From Pseudomonadota bacterium (GTDB lineage: Bacteria; Pseudomonadota; Gammaproteobacteria; Xanthomonadales; Rhodanobacteraceae): DNA of 64,000 bases. Under the pieces are notes generated by a model. The model had not been told where the DNA came from and made no database searches. It saw only the letters and a program-made list of their open reading frames with translations. The position numbers were made by a program, and so were the translations under genes. This document shows, piece after piece, positions 46,050-59,776 of this stretch (within the stretch, counting starts at the first letter, position 1; each line of letters begins with the position of its first letter). Location of the stretch: the NCBI GenBank assembly GCA_018240465.1, contig JAFEFS010000100.1, forward strand, positions 62,001 through 126,000, written 5' to 3'.

Positions 46050-46245
46050 CGACAGGACTCGTTCACAAGCGGTTGGATTCTAGCGCCATCGCGACGAAGA
46101 TTCCCCTGCACAGGCGCTTGTTGCGATGGACACGAAGCCCCTGCTGCCGGTATCATTCTCGCTCGCCCGCATGCCCACCCACGGTCCCGAGTCCGCTCAG
46201 GCCCGCGGGTGCCGCTGCATGTACTTTTGCGAGCATCCGCACTCG

Positions 46246-46289
46246 CGAGAGTCAAAAAAGCGGCCATCCGTGGCCGCACTTTTCCAACA
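46246..46289. repeat. Dispersed palindromic element upstream of carA
   Basis: On the plus strand GCGGCCA-TCCG-TGGCCGC followed by ACTTTT, 27 bases before the carA ATG. Read on the minus strand the element (GAAAAGTGCGGCC..GGATGGCCGCTT) matches 56948-56992 on the plus strand over about 40 bases. As a stem plus T-run it would act as a terminator or attenuator ahead of carA. Confidence 0.6.
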
Positions 46290-46305
46290 AGCAGGCGACA
46301 GCAAC

Positions 46306-47481
46306 ATGACTCAGGCCATTCTCGCCCTCGCAGACGGCACTCTCTTCCACGGCACCTCGATCGGCGCCGTCGGTGAGACCGTCGGCGAAGTGGTATTCAA
46401 CACGGCGATGACGGGCTACCAGGAAATCCTGACCGATCCATCCTACGCGCGTCAGATCGTCACGCTGACCTATCCGCATATCGGCAACACCGGCGCGAAT
46501 GCGGTCGACGAAGAATCGGAAAAAGTGCAGGCCGCCGGCCTCGTCATCCGCGACTTGCCGCGCCTCGCCAGCAATTGGCGCTCGACCGAGAGCCTCGACG
46601 CGTATCTGCGTCGCCACGGCATCGTTGCGATCGCCGACATCGATACGCGTGCGTTGACGCGCCGGTTGCGCGACACGGGCGCGCAGGCCGGCTGCATCCT
46701 GGCCGGTGACGTGTCCGTCGAACGCGCGCTGGCCGCAGCGCGCGCGTTTCCGGGACTGGCGGGCATGGATCTCGCCAAGGTCGTTACCACGCAGGCGCCG
46801 TATCGCTTCGATGCGGGCAGCTACGATCTCGACCGCACCGCCTTCGCGAAGGTCGCGGGCACGCACCACGTCGTCGCCTACGACTACGGCGTGAAGAAGA
46901 ACATCCTGCGCATGCTCGTCGATCGCGGTTGCGCGCTCACCGTCGTGCCGGCGCAGACGCCCATCTCCGACGTGCTCGCCCTCAAACCCGATGGCGTATT
47001 CCTGTCCAACGGCCCGGGCGATCCCGAGCCCTGCGACTATGCGATCGCCGCGGCGCGTGAAGTCATCAAGCGCAAGATTCCGCTGTTCGGCATCTGCCTT
47101 GGCCAGCAGATCATGGGCCTCGCCGTCGGCGGCAAGACGTTGAAGATGAAGTTCGGTCACCACGGCGCGAATCATCCGATCAAGGACCACGACGACGGCC
47201 GCGTGCTCGTTACCTCGCAGAACCACGGCTTTGCCGTCGATCCGGCCACGCTGCCCGCGAACGCACGCGTGACGCACACGTCGCTGTTCGACGGCTCGCT
47301 GCAGGGGTTCGCCCTGACCGACGCACCGGCGTTCTGCTTCCAGGGTCATCCGGAAGCAAGTCCGGGCCCGCACGACATCGGCTACCTGTTCGACAGGTTC
47401 GTCACGAATATTCAAAAGCAGAAAAGCGACGAAGCGGCTGTGCTCGCCACGATGACCGCAGTCATGGCCGCGACATCGTGA
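46306..47481 (+). CDS. carA: Carbamoyl-phosphate synthase small subunit (glutaminase)
   Basis: 391 residues from the ATG at 46306; the open frame to 46126 is non-homologous and crosses a hairpin. Hydrolyses glutamine to feed ammonia to CarB for arginine and pyrimidine synthesis. Small-subunit N-domain ([41 protein letters not shown]) and class I glutaminase with nucleophile Cys in GICLGQQIM, then the His/Glu in [13 protein letters not shown]. 344 bases before carB. Confidence 0.98.
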   Translation: MTQAILALADGTLFHGTSIGAVGETVGEVVFNTAMTGYQEILTDPSYARQIVTLTYPHIGNTGANAVDEESEKVQAAGLVIRDLPRLASNWRSTESLDAYLRRHGIVAIADIDTRALTRRLRDTGAQAGCILAGDVSVERALAAARAFPGLAGMDLAKVVTTQAPYRFDAGSYDLDRTAFAKVAGTHHVVAYDYGVKKNILRMLVDRGCALTVVPAQTPISDVLALKPDGVFLSNGPGDPEPCDYAIAAAREVIKRKIPLFGICLGQQIMGLAVGGKTLKMKFGHHGANHPIKDHDDGRVLVTSQNHGFAVDPATLPANARVTHTSLFDGSLQGFALTDAPAFCFQGHPEASPGPHDIGYLFDRFVTNIQKQKSDEAAVLATMTAVMAATS

Positions 47482-47825
47482 GGGAGCGCTGTTCTTGATC
47501 CTCGGGTTCCCGTTCGCCGCGGCGAAAGCCGGACGGAATCGCCCGAAGGGACGCGCGCACGATGCGCGCGTGTTCGCGAACGTACACGGAGGTGCGTCGA
47601 GCGAACCGCGGCCGGGTTTCGCGCACCGCTGCAGGCGGCACGGCATCCGGGGTGTATTTTTTTGGTTACTTTCCTTGCGCAAGCAAAAAAAAGTGACCCG
47701 CTCGCCGGACGCGCGCGGAACACCGAAGGGATGCGCCTTCAAGTTTGAAAGACGCTGACTGCATGGCATCCATGCAGTCTGGATTCCGGCAATCCATGCC
47801 GGAATGACAAGCAGAGAGCAAAAAC
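47482..47825. repeat. Repeat-filled carA-carB gap
   Basis: 344 bases with no gene. Around 47664-47698 an inverted repeat (GGTTACTT / AAGTGACC around the palindrome CTTGCGCAAG) is embedded in T- and A-runs. At 47761-47775 GCATGG / CCATGC, and at 47783-47805 ATTCCGGC / GCCGGAAT, form small hairpins. The GC-rich part 47490-47640 holds further short stems (GCGCGCACGATGCGCGC). These resemble repetitive elements common in xanthomonads. Such a long gap inside carAB is unusual, since the two genes are usually close. Confidence 0.5.
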
Positions 47826-51065
<3,240 letters not shown>

Positions 51066-51075
51066 GAAACGAAGA

Positions 51076-51555
51076 ATGAAACGTGCTCCGATGACCGCCA
51101 GGGGCGCCGAGCGCCTGCGCGGCGAACTCGATCGCCTGAAATCCACGGAGCGCCCGCGCATCATCGCCGCGATCGCCGAGGCGCGTGCGCACGGTGACCT
51201 CAAGGAGAACGCCGAATACCACGCCGCGCGCGAGTTGCAGGGCTTCATCGAAGGGCGCATCCAGGAACTCGAGGCAGCGTTGAGCTACGCCGAGGTGATC
51301 GACACTTCGCGCCTGAATTCCAACGGCAGGATCGTGTTCGGCGCCACCGTCGAACTCGTCGAGGAAGCCAGCGGCAGCGAAGTGACCTACCAGATCGTCG
51401 GCGACCTCGAAGCCGACATCAAGCAGCGTCTGATCGCGGTCAATTCGCCGCTGGCGCGCGCGCTGATCGGCAAGAGCGAAGGCGACACGTTCGAGTTCCA
51501 GGCGCCGAATGGCGTGAAGAGCTACGAGATCGTGACGGTACGCTACGAGATCTGA
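51076..51555 (+). CDS. greA: Transcription elongation factor GreA
   Basis: 159 residues from the ATG at 51076 (GAAG-type site); the upstream ATG at 51058 overlaps carB and an ATG at 51091 is the other alternative. Coiled-coil arm ([47 protein letters not shown], with the acidic tip DLKEN) and C-terminal domain ([41 protein letters not shown]). Rescues backtracked RNA polymerase by stimulating transcript cleavage. Confidence 0.97.
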   Translation: MKRAPMTARGAERLRGELDRLKSTERPRIIAAIAEARAHGDLKENAEYHAARELQGFIEGRIQELEAALSYAEVIDTSRLNSNGRIVFGATVELVEEASGSEVTYQIVGDLEADIKQRLIAVNSPLARALIGKSEGDTFEFQAPNGVKSYEIVTVRYEI

Positions 51556-51593
51556 TTGTGCGCGCGCCGCGATGGCGGTGCAGGAAAAAGCCG

Positions 51594-52553
51594 ATGCGAC
51601 TCAGCCTGCTGCTGCCTGCACGCAAGCGCGCCGAACGATCCGCGACACTGGCGCGCTGGATCGCACGCGGCAACCGCCTGGCTGATGCCGTCGGCGGGCG
51701 CGATGTCGTGCTGCACGAGTGCTTCGACGTCGGCGCTGCGACGCTGCCGGTTGCGGCGCTTACCCGCAGCCTGGATGGCGGCGATGCGGGCGGCGCGAAG
51801 TGGCTGCGCGCCGACCCGGCGTTCGTCATGGCCGATGCGGTCACCTTGCGTCTGCTCCAGTGCGGAAACATGGACTTGTCCAGCGAGGAAGTCGAGGCAT
51901 TCGCGGAAGCGCTCAAGCCGTTGTTCGGCGACGCCGGAATGCCGTTCGATGCGCCGCATCCGCAACGCTGGTATCTGCGCTGCGAGGCTGGCGTGGGATT
52001 GCCGCGATTCTCTTCGCCCGACGACGCTCTCGGCGACGACCTTGCCCGTCACCTGCCGACGGGCGACGACGCGCGGCGCTGGCGCGGGCTGCTCAACGAG
52101 GTGCAGATCGTGCTGACGCAGCATCCGCTCAATGTCCGCCGCATGCGACGCGGCCTGCCGCTGGTCAACAGCCTGTGGTTCTGGGGCGCTGGGACCTTGC
52201 CCGAGTCCGTGCGCTGCGGGTTCGACCGGGTGTTCAGCGAAGACGAGGTTGTGGTGGCAACCGCAAGGCTTGCGCGCTGCGCGGCCGTCGGCGACCTTGG
52301 CGATGCGGCACGACAGTTTCCGGCGGATTCGTCCGTGCCGGAGCGCGACGGGGCACAGGCTTCGGTCCTGATCGATCTCGCCCGTCAACGCGATGCGCAG
52401 CGGCTCGATCGCGAGTGGCTGGGCCCGATCGATTCAGCGATGAAGCGTCATCGGGTCGGCACCCTGAACCTGTTCTGCGACAGCGGCGAGCGCTACGTCG
52501 TCAAGCCGCTGCATCGCTGGCGTTTCTGGCGCCGGGCGAAGCCGGCCGCGTGA
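51594..52553 (+). CDS. rpfE: RpfE-like protein of the xanthomonad rpf region
   Basis: 319 residues from the ATG at 51594; a longer frame to 51558 is possible. The xanthomonad-type protein encoded between greA and recJ, annotated as regulatory protein RpfE or a phosphoglycerate-mutase-like regulator. Recognisable stretches: FVMADAVTLRLLQCGNMDLSSEEVEAFAEAL, WYLRCEAGV, EVQIVLTQHPLNVRRMRRGLPLVNSLWFWGAG, GTLNLFCDSGERYVVKP. The function is poorly known, with a reported mild effect on enzyme and polysaccharide production in Xanthomonas. The stop overlaps the recJ GTG. Confidence 0.82.
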   Translation: MRLSLLLPARKRAERSATLARWIARGNRLADAVGGRDVVLHECFDVGAATLPVAALTRSLDGGDAGGAKWLRADPAFVMADAVTLRLLQCGNMDLSSEEVEAFAEALKPLFGDAGMPFDAPHPQRWYLRCEAGVGLPRFSSPDDALGDDLARHLPTGDDARRWRGLLNEVQIVLTQHPLNVRRMRRGLPLVNSLWFWGAGTLPESVRCGFDRVFSEDEVVVATARLARCAAVGDLGDAARQFPADSSVPERDGAQASVLIDLARQRDAQRLDREWLGPIDSAMKRHRVGTLNLFCDSGERYVVKPLHRWRFWRRAKPAA

Positions 52554-54216
52554 ACCGCAAGCCGCGCATCGAACGCCGTGCGGTGCCCGCCGTGGAGGCG
52601 GGCTGGCCGCCGTCGGTGCACCCGCTGCTGCGCCGGATCTTCGCTGCGCGCGGCATCGTGGCGCCGGAGGAAGTCGACCATCGCCTGACGGCATTGCTTG
52701 CGCCGGCGCAACTTGGCGGTGTCGGGCGTGCCTGCGAGTTGCTCGGGACCGCGCTGTGCGCGGATGCACCGATCGTAGTCGTCGGCGACTTCGATTGCGA
52801 CGGCGCAACCGGCACTGCCGTCGCCGTACGCGGTCTGTGCATGTTCGGCGCGCGCCAGGTCGAGTACGGTGTGCCGAACCGTTTCACCCACGGCTACGGT
52901 TTGAGTCCGGCGCTGGTGGAAGAACTCGTGGCGCGCAGTCCGCGGCTCTGTGATGGCGGCCTGTTGATCACCGTCGACAACGGCGTCGCCGCGAACGCCG
53001 GCGTCGCCGCCGCCAAGGCGCGCGGCCTGCGCGTGATCGTCACCGATCATCACCTGCCCGGCGCGGCATTGCCCGACGCCGACGCGATGGTGAATCCGAA
53101 CCTTGCCGGCGATGCGTTTCCGAGCAAGGCGCTCGCCGGCGTCGGCGTGATGTTCTACCTGCTCGTTGCCTTGCGCGCACATCTGCGTGCCCGCGGCTGG
53201 TTTTCCGGACGTGGCGTGCCCGAGCCGGACCTGTCGCCATTGCTCGATCTGGTCGCGCTCGGCACGGTGGCCGATCTCGTGCCGCTCGACCGCAACAACC
53301 GCATCCTCGTCGACGCCGGGCTCAAGTGTATTCGTGCAAGGCGGTCCTGTCCCGGCATCGTCGCACTGCTCGATGCGGGCAAACGCGATCCGGCGCGGGT
53401 GGTGGCCCGCGATCTCGGCTTTGTCGTCGGCCCACGCATCAATGCCGCCGGGCGCCTCGAAGATATCCGCCTCGGCATCGAATGCCTGCTGACCGACGAT
53501 ACGGCGCGCGCGCGCCAGTTGGCGGCGCAGCTGTCGGCGATCAACCACGAACGCCGCGATCTGCAGGCCAACATGGTGGAGCAGGCCCAAGCTTCCGTGG
53601 AAAATTGGCTGGCCCGGCACGGCGCCGATTCGTTGCCGGTCGGCATCGTGCTGTTCGAACCCGAATGGCATCACGGTGTCGTTGGCCTGGTTGCGTCAAA
53701 GCTGAAGGAGCGGTTCAACCGTCCGGTGATCGCCTGCGCGCCGGCGGGCGAGAGCAGCGACGAGATCAAAGCGGCCACGCGATGGCGGCCGGGCTGAGCC
53801 TGCATCGCGCGGACCTCGCCCGCTTCGGCGAATTGTTCGATGCCGTTGCGTGCGAACGCATCGCGCCGGAGCAGCTCGATTGCGTGCTGCTGACCGACGG
53901 CGAACTCGCTGCCGGCGACTTCACGCTCGAACTTGCCGAACAATTGCGCTACGCCGGGCCTTGGGGGCAGGCGTTTCCCGAACCGCTGTTCGACGGTGAG
54001 TTCACGCTGGCCGACTGGCGCGTGGTCGGCGAAACGCATTTGCGCCTGCGCCTGCGGCACCATGGCCTCGCCGCGCCGCTCGACGCGATGTGGTTTGGCG
54101 GCTACGACGGTACGCCGCCGCCGTCGCGCGTGCGCACCGCCTACGCGCTCGACGTCAACGAATGGAACGGCACGCGTCGGCTGCAGCTGCTGTTGCGCCA
54201 CGTCGAGCCTGCGTGA
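52550..54216 (+). pseudogene. recJ: Single-strand exonuclease RecJ, disrupted by an out-of-frame deletion
   Basis: Starts at a GTG overlapping the rpfE stop. The DHH catalytic core is complete: VVGDFDCDGATGTAVA, VTDHH, VDNGVAANAG, ALGTVADLVPLDRNNR, GPRINAAGRLEDI, EWHHGVVGLVASKLKERFNRPVIACAP. After DEIK (residue 407, base 53770) the frame is lost and stops at 53797. The expected end, GHAMAAGLSL onward to NEWNGTRRLQLLLRHVEPA, continues in another frame from 53773 to 54216. About 25-30 residues that normally hold the SGRS(I)xG motif of the DHHA1 domain are missing. Either a real mutation or an assembly error. Confidence 0.8.
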
Positions 54217-54274
54217 TCCGTCGCGCGCCGGAATTTGCTATCCTTCGCGACCGACTTTTTTGATTGCCCGGACC

Positions 54275-55400
54275 ATGATCGAAACCAACCCCATCCACGC
54301 CCGCATTGCGGACCTGCGGGCGCGCGTCGCCTCGCTTCGGGGGTATCTTTGACTACGAGACGAAAGCCGAACGTCTCGAAGAAGTAAGCCGCGAACTCGA
54401 AAACCCGAACGTCTGGGACGATCCCGAGCGCGCGCAGAACCTGGGCAAGGAACGTGCCTCGCTGGACAAGATCGTCACCGGCATCCGCGAGCTGAGCGAA
54501 GGCCTCGGCGGCGCCGACGAGCTGCTGCAGCTGGCCGACGCGGAAAACGATGAAGGCACTGCGCAGGCCGTGTCCGACGACGTCGACAAGTTGTCGCGGC
54601 ACGTCGAGTCGCTCGAGTTCCAGCGCATGTTCTCGGGCAAGATGGATTCGCACAACGCCTTCGTCGACATCCAGGCCGGCGCCGGCGGCACCGAGGCGCA
54701 GGACTGGGCCGAGATGCTGCTGCGCATGTATCTGCGCTGGGCCGAGCACAAGGGCTGGAAGGCGGAGTTGATGGAAGCGTCCGCGGGCGAAGTCGCCGGC
54801 ATCAAGAGCGCGACGTTCCGCGTCGAGGGCGAATACGCCTACGGCTGGCTCAAGACCGAGATCGGCGTGCATCGCCTCGTGCGCAAGTCGCCGTTCGACT
54901 CGGACAACCGCCGCCACACGAGCTTCACCTCGGTGTTCGTCTCGCCCGAAGTCGACGACGACATCGACATCGAGATCAATCCGGCCGACCTCAAGACCGA
55001 CGTGTATCGTTCCTCGGGCGCGGGCGGCCAGCACGTCAACAAGACCGAATCGGCGGTGCGCATCACGCACGTGCCCTCGGGCGTCGTCGTCGCCTGCCAG
55101 ACCGAGCGCTCGCAGCACGCCAACCGCGACCGCGCGATGAAGATGCTGAAAGCGAAGCTGTACGAGCTCGAGGTGCAGAAACGCAATGCGGAGAAGGACA
55201 GGCTCGAAGCGACCAAATCGGACATCGGCTGGGGCAGCCAGATCCGCAATTACGTGCTGGATCAGTCGCGGATCAAGGACCTGCGCACCGGCATCGAGCG
55301 CAGCGATACGCAGAAGGTGCTCGACGGCGACATCGACGAGTTCATCGAGGGCAGCCTGAAGGCCGGTCTCGAGGCCGGCGCGAAACGCATCGACGCATAA
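54275..55400 (+). CDS. prfB: Peptide chain release factor 2, with programmed +1 frameshift
   Basis: 374 residues made by joining 54275-54349 and 54351-55400. Codons 1-25 end CTT TGA; ribosomes must slip +1 at CTTT to read GAC TAC GAG onward. The GGQ motif ([18 protein letters not shown]) and the stop-reading SPF tripeptide ([12 protein letters not shown]) of RF2 are present. Frameshifting lets RF2 regulate itself: low RF2 makes the internal UGA slow and favours the shift. Between recJ and lysS, the usual order. Confidence 0.98.
54339..54353 (+). other. prfB: RF2 programmed frameshift signal
   Basis: GGGGGTATCTTTGAC: an internal Shine-Dalgarno-like G-run three bases before the CTT-TGA-C slippery site, the same as in E. 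coli prfB. Confidence 0.97.
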
Positions 55401-55422
55401 GTTTTGCTTTGGACGACATCAG

Positions 55423-56943
<1,521 letters not shown>

Positions 56944-56947
56944 GATT

Positions 56948-56992
56948 TATTCGAAAAGTGCGGTCGTGGATGGCCGCTTCTTGATCTCGCGA
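56948..56992. repeat. Second copy of the dispersed palindromic element, after lysS
   Basis: CGAAAAGTGCGG..GTGGATGGCCGCTTCTTG matches the minus strand of 46246-46289. The stem here is imperfect (GCGGTC / GGCCGC). It lies 5 bases after the lysS stop and may act as its terminator. Confidence 0.55.
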
Positions 56993-57018
56993 TCAGGGAC
57001 GAGCGCAGGAGTAAATTC

Positions 57019-57624
57019 ATGGGCAAGCGCGATCCACGAATCGATGGGTACATCGCGAAATCGGCCGATTTTGCCCGGCCGATCCTCGAGCATCTGCGCG
57101 CGGTGATCCACCAAGGCTGCCCTGAGGCCGAGGAGGCGATCAAGTGGGGCATGCCGGCGTTTCTCTACCACGACCGCATTCTCTGCGGCATCGCCGCGTT
57201 CAAGCGGCACTGCGCGCTCGGCTTCTGGGGCGTCCGCGGAATTGTCGGCAACGAGGACAAGCGCGATGACGCGATGGGCCAGTTCGGACGGGTCGTCTCG
57301 CTCAAGGATCTGCCGTCGAAGAAGGCGTTGATCGGCTATGTGCGACAGGCGATGACGCTTGGCGACGAGCGCGCCGCGGCACCGCCCAGATCGAGGAAGG
57401 CGCCGAAGCCGGCGCCGGCGACGCCGGACGATCTCGCCGCAGCGCTGAACAAGAACAGGAGGGCTGTGGCAACTTACGCAGCCTTCAGCGCGAGCTGCAA
57501 GCGCGAATACGTCGAATGGATCACCGAGGCCAAGCGTGCGCAGACGCGCGAGAACCGCATCGCGCAAGCGGTTGAATGGATGGCCGAAGGCAAGCAGCGC
57601 AACTGGAAGTATAAGCAAGGCTGA
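57019..57624 (+). CDS. DUF1801 / YdeI-OmpD-associated family protein
   Basis: 201 residues. The N-terminal DUF1801 fold (RIDGYIAKSADFARPILEHLRAVIHQGCPEAEEAIKWGMPAFLY, ILCGIAAFKRHCALGFWG) is followed by a Pro/Lys-rich linker (APPRSRKAPKPAPATP) and a YdeI-type C-terminal helix region (AYAAFSASCKREYVEWITEAKRAQTRENRIAQAVEWMAEGKQRNWKY). Cytoplasmic. Reported links in the family are to cationic-peptide stress, without known chemistry. GGAG precedes the ATG. Confidence 0.85.
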   Translation: MGKRDPRIDGYIAKSADFARPILEHLRAVIHQGCPEAEEAIKWGMPAFLYHDRILCGIAAFKRHCALGFWGVRGIVGNEDKRDDAMGQFGRVVSLKDLPSKKALIGYVRQAMTLGDERAAAPPRSRKAPKPAPATPDDLAAALNKNRRAVATYAAFSASCKREYVEWITEAKRAQTRENRIAQAVEWMAEGKQRNWKYKQG

Positions 57625-57719
57625 ATTCGCGCCTCGAAAGTTTGCGCTGACTGAATTCTCGCAGCGGCGTGCGCGACAGGCGCAACGCCTAGTCCTGTCG
57701 ACGCGTATGAAAACGGCTC

Positions 57720-58124
57720 TTGTCCCCGCTGCGCGCGCGGGAAAATAAGGACGAGAAGGACCTGCGCCGTGCCGAAGCCGCATTGTGCGATGCGTTCCGC
57801 GACGCCGATGCGAAGACGATCGAACGCATCGAGGACGAGCGCTACACGTTGACCGACTCGCGTGGCACTGTCACCGGCCGCGACGGCGATGTAGGCGAGG
57901 CGACTATGCGCGATCCGCGCTGCGGCGAATTCCGCAACCACAGCCAGAAGATGCGCTTCTGCGGCGACACCGCGATCGTCAACGGCGTCACCTCGCTCAA
58001 AAGTGAGTCGGGCGGCAAGGCCTTCAGTGGTGACTTCCAGTTCACCGACGCCTGGGTCAAGCGCAATGGCGAATGGAAGATCGTTTCCAGCCACGCCTCG
58101 CGCTTGCCGGCGAAGCAGCCTTAG
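57720..58124 (+). CDS. Small NTF2-like (SnoaL/DUF4440-type) protein, uncertain start
   Basis: 134 residues if started at the TTG at 57720. The body has the NTF2-like pattern: LRRAEAALCDAFRDADAKTIERIEDERYTLTDSRGTVTGRDGDV, MRFCGDTAIVNGVTSLK and FTDAWVKRNGEWKIVSSHASRLP. No signal peptide in this frame, although the family is often exported. An ATG 13 bases upstream (57707) opens a different frame that ends after 13 codons (MKTALVPAARAGK), so an N-terminal frameshift is possible. Confidence 0.7.
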   Translation: MSPLRARENKDEKDLRRAEAALCDAFRDADAKTIERIEDERYTLTDSRGTVTGRDGDVGEATMRDPRCGEFRNHSQKMRFCGDTAIVNGVTSLKSESGGKAFSGDFQFTDAWVKRNGEWKIVSSHASRLPAKQP

Positions 58125-58130
58125 GGCGGG

Positions 58131-58655
58131 TCATCGCGCGTCTTTGCGGTAGATGCCGTCGAACGCGGTCGTCCAGGTCTTGCCGTCGTCGTCGGAAGAC
58201 TCCCAGTGCTGGCGCACGCTGCCGTCCTTGGCCGGCGTCCAGGTGATGCGCTGGCGTTGTGGCTTGCCGGTCGGCGCGTTGTTCTTCGTACCGGCGAGCG
58301 CCATGCTGCCGTCCACGATGCCGCCTTCGAGATGCAGCACGCCGTTCGGCTGATTACCAATCCAGAACTGATGCCAGCGTTTCGTGTCGGAATCCCAGGC
58401 GTTGTAGCTGACGCCGTTGCTACCTTTGGCGCCGGTCCAGTGCTCGCTGATGCCGCAGCCGTCGCTGATCGCCTCGATGCGGCTGTGGCCCAGTACGGTC
58501 TTGCTGCTGGGGTCGCGCACTTCCCATGTGCCGATCCAGAAATCGAACTGGTGGTATTCGCTCGCGCTTGGCGGACAGCCCGTGGTGGCTGGCGGCGGCG
58601 CGGCAAGCGCGCTGGACGAGGCGGCAAGAACGGCGGCGGTCAGCAGGCTGCGCAT
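58131..58655 (-). CDS. Exported DUF1579-like protein
   Basis: 174 residues with a signal peptide (SLLTAAVLAASSSALAA). The mature part is a lipocalin-like barrel pattern: HQFDFWIGTWEVRDPSSKTVLGHSRIEAISDGCGISEHWTG, YNAWDSDTKRWHQFWIGNQPNGVLHLEGGI, WESSDDDGKTWTTAFDGIYRK. Function unknown. Convergent with the NTF2-like gene (6 bases between ends). Confidence 0.8.
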   Translation of the reverse strand: MRSLLTAAVLAASSSALAAPPPATTGCPPSASEYHQFDFWIGTWEVRDPSSKTVLGHSRIEAISDGCGISEHWTGAKGSNGVSYNAWDSDTKRWHQFWIGNQPNGVLHLEGGIVDGSMALAGTKNNAPTGKPQRQRITWTPAKDGSVRQHWESSDDDGKTWTTAFDGIYRKDAR

Positions 58656-58700
58656 GGGTGGTGTCCTCGAGTTGTCAGCAACGATGGGATATCGGGCAGA

Positions 58701-59666
58701 CTAGGTGTTGGCGTTGCAGAGCTTATCGATTTTGGCTTTGGGGCCACGCAGCACATTGTCGATGTAGTAGCCGGCCAGCGTGCGCACGAAGCCCGGGTTG
58801 GCGTGGATCAGCAGCGGTTCCGCATTGGCGATCCAGCCGTCGATGCAGGCACTCTTGTCCTTGCTGCTCGCCGCGCAGTCGAGCAGGTTCGCATAGGCGC
58901 GGTGGTAGATCCCGAACTGCGCGCACGGCATCGGCGCGCCGTGGCCGGGTACGAGCGTGGTGAACGGCACGCGCTCGAGATCGGCCAGCGCCGATTTCCA
59001 GCGCGCGGGGCAGGCGGTATCGAACAGCGGCACGGGCAGGGTGACGAGATCGCCGGCGGCAAGCGTACGCGTCGCGGGATCGTAGATCCAGACATCGCCG
59101 GCGGTCACTGCATGTGTCTGCAGATGCACGCCGAAAGCACGTCCGGCGATGTGCCGCGTGCTCGACTTGTCGATCACCTCGTCGGGATACAGCGCGCGGC
59201 CGGTATCGATAATCGCGATTTCATCGCGGTACGCCTGTGTGGTTTTTTCATCGGTGTCCTGCGCGATCGCCTCGGTCAATTGCTTGCGATAGTTGGCGAG
59301 GAAGCCGCCCATCGCTTCGTCGATCGCGACACTCGCGTAGACGCGGACCTCGGGATACGCGGCGCGGATGCGCGGATTGCCGCCGACGTGGTCTAGATGC
59401 CAGTGGCTGTTGATCACGGCCTTGATCGGCAGCTTCGCGTCCCTCGCGTAGTCGAGGATGCGCTGGGTATGCTCGGCGTGGCGGCCGCTGTCGAACACGA
59501 CGAGGCCGTCCGCGGTGCGGAAGATCAGACTGTTGCCGTCGGGCTGGCGGCCGGGAACGAAGGTGCCGGGGATCAGATCGACGCCAGGGGCGACCGATGT
59601 CGTGTCGACGGCGCCGGCCTGCGCCGACGCCAGAAGCGCGAAGCTGGTGAGCAGGACGTTTCTCAT
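58701..59666 (-). CDS. Exported metallo-beta-lactamase-fold hydrolase
   Basis: 321 residues, signal peptide of about 19 residues (LLTSFALLASAQAGA). Metal-binding HWHLDH at residues 88-93, the bridging Asp in AGDLV, and GHG near the end complete the di-zinc site of the superfamily. The phrase FVPGRQPDGNSLIFRTADGLVVFDSGRH is typical of the group. Often annotated as class B3-like, but the residues around the site are not those of true carbapenemases, so a general hydrolase (glyoxalase, lactonase or similar) is likelier. No resistance should be inferred. Confidence 0.85.
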   Translation of the reverse strand: MRNVLLTSFALLASAQAGAVDTTSVAPGVDLIPGTFVPGRQPDGNSLIFRTADGLVVFDSGRHAEHTQRILDYARDAKLPIKAVINSHWHLDHVGGNPRIRAAYPEVRVYASVAIDEAMGGFLANYRKQLTEAIAQDTDEKTTQAYRDEIAIIDTGRALYPDEVIDKSSTRHIAGRAFGVHLQTHAVTAGDVWIYDPATRTLAAGDLVTLPVPLFDTACPARWKSALADLERVPFTTLVPGHGAPMPCAQFGIYHRAYANLLDCAASSKDKSACIDGWIANAEPLLIHANPGFVRTLAGYYIDNVLRGPKAKIDKLCNANT

Positions 59667-59776
59667 AGCCGCTTCCCTTGCTGCGAGGTGGTCAGGCTAC
59701 GGCCGCGCCTAGCGTCCGGGAACTGCCGGAAGTCATCCCCCGCTGCCAATCACGCGGGCAGAGCACGTCGTCGACC

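Noticed and set aside
58701-59666. Carbapenemase or other antibiotic resistance gene
   Set aside because: Only the general metallo-beta-lactamase fold is supported; nothing shows beta-lactam specificity.
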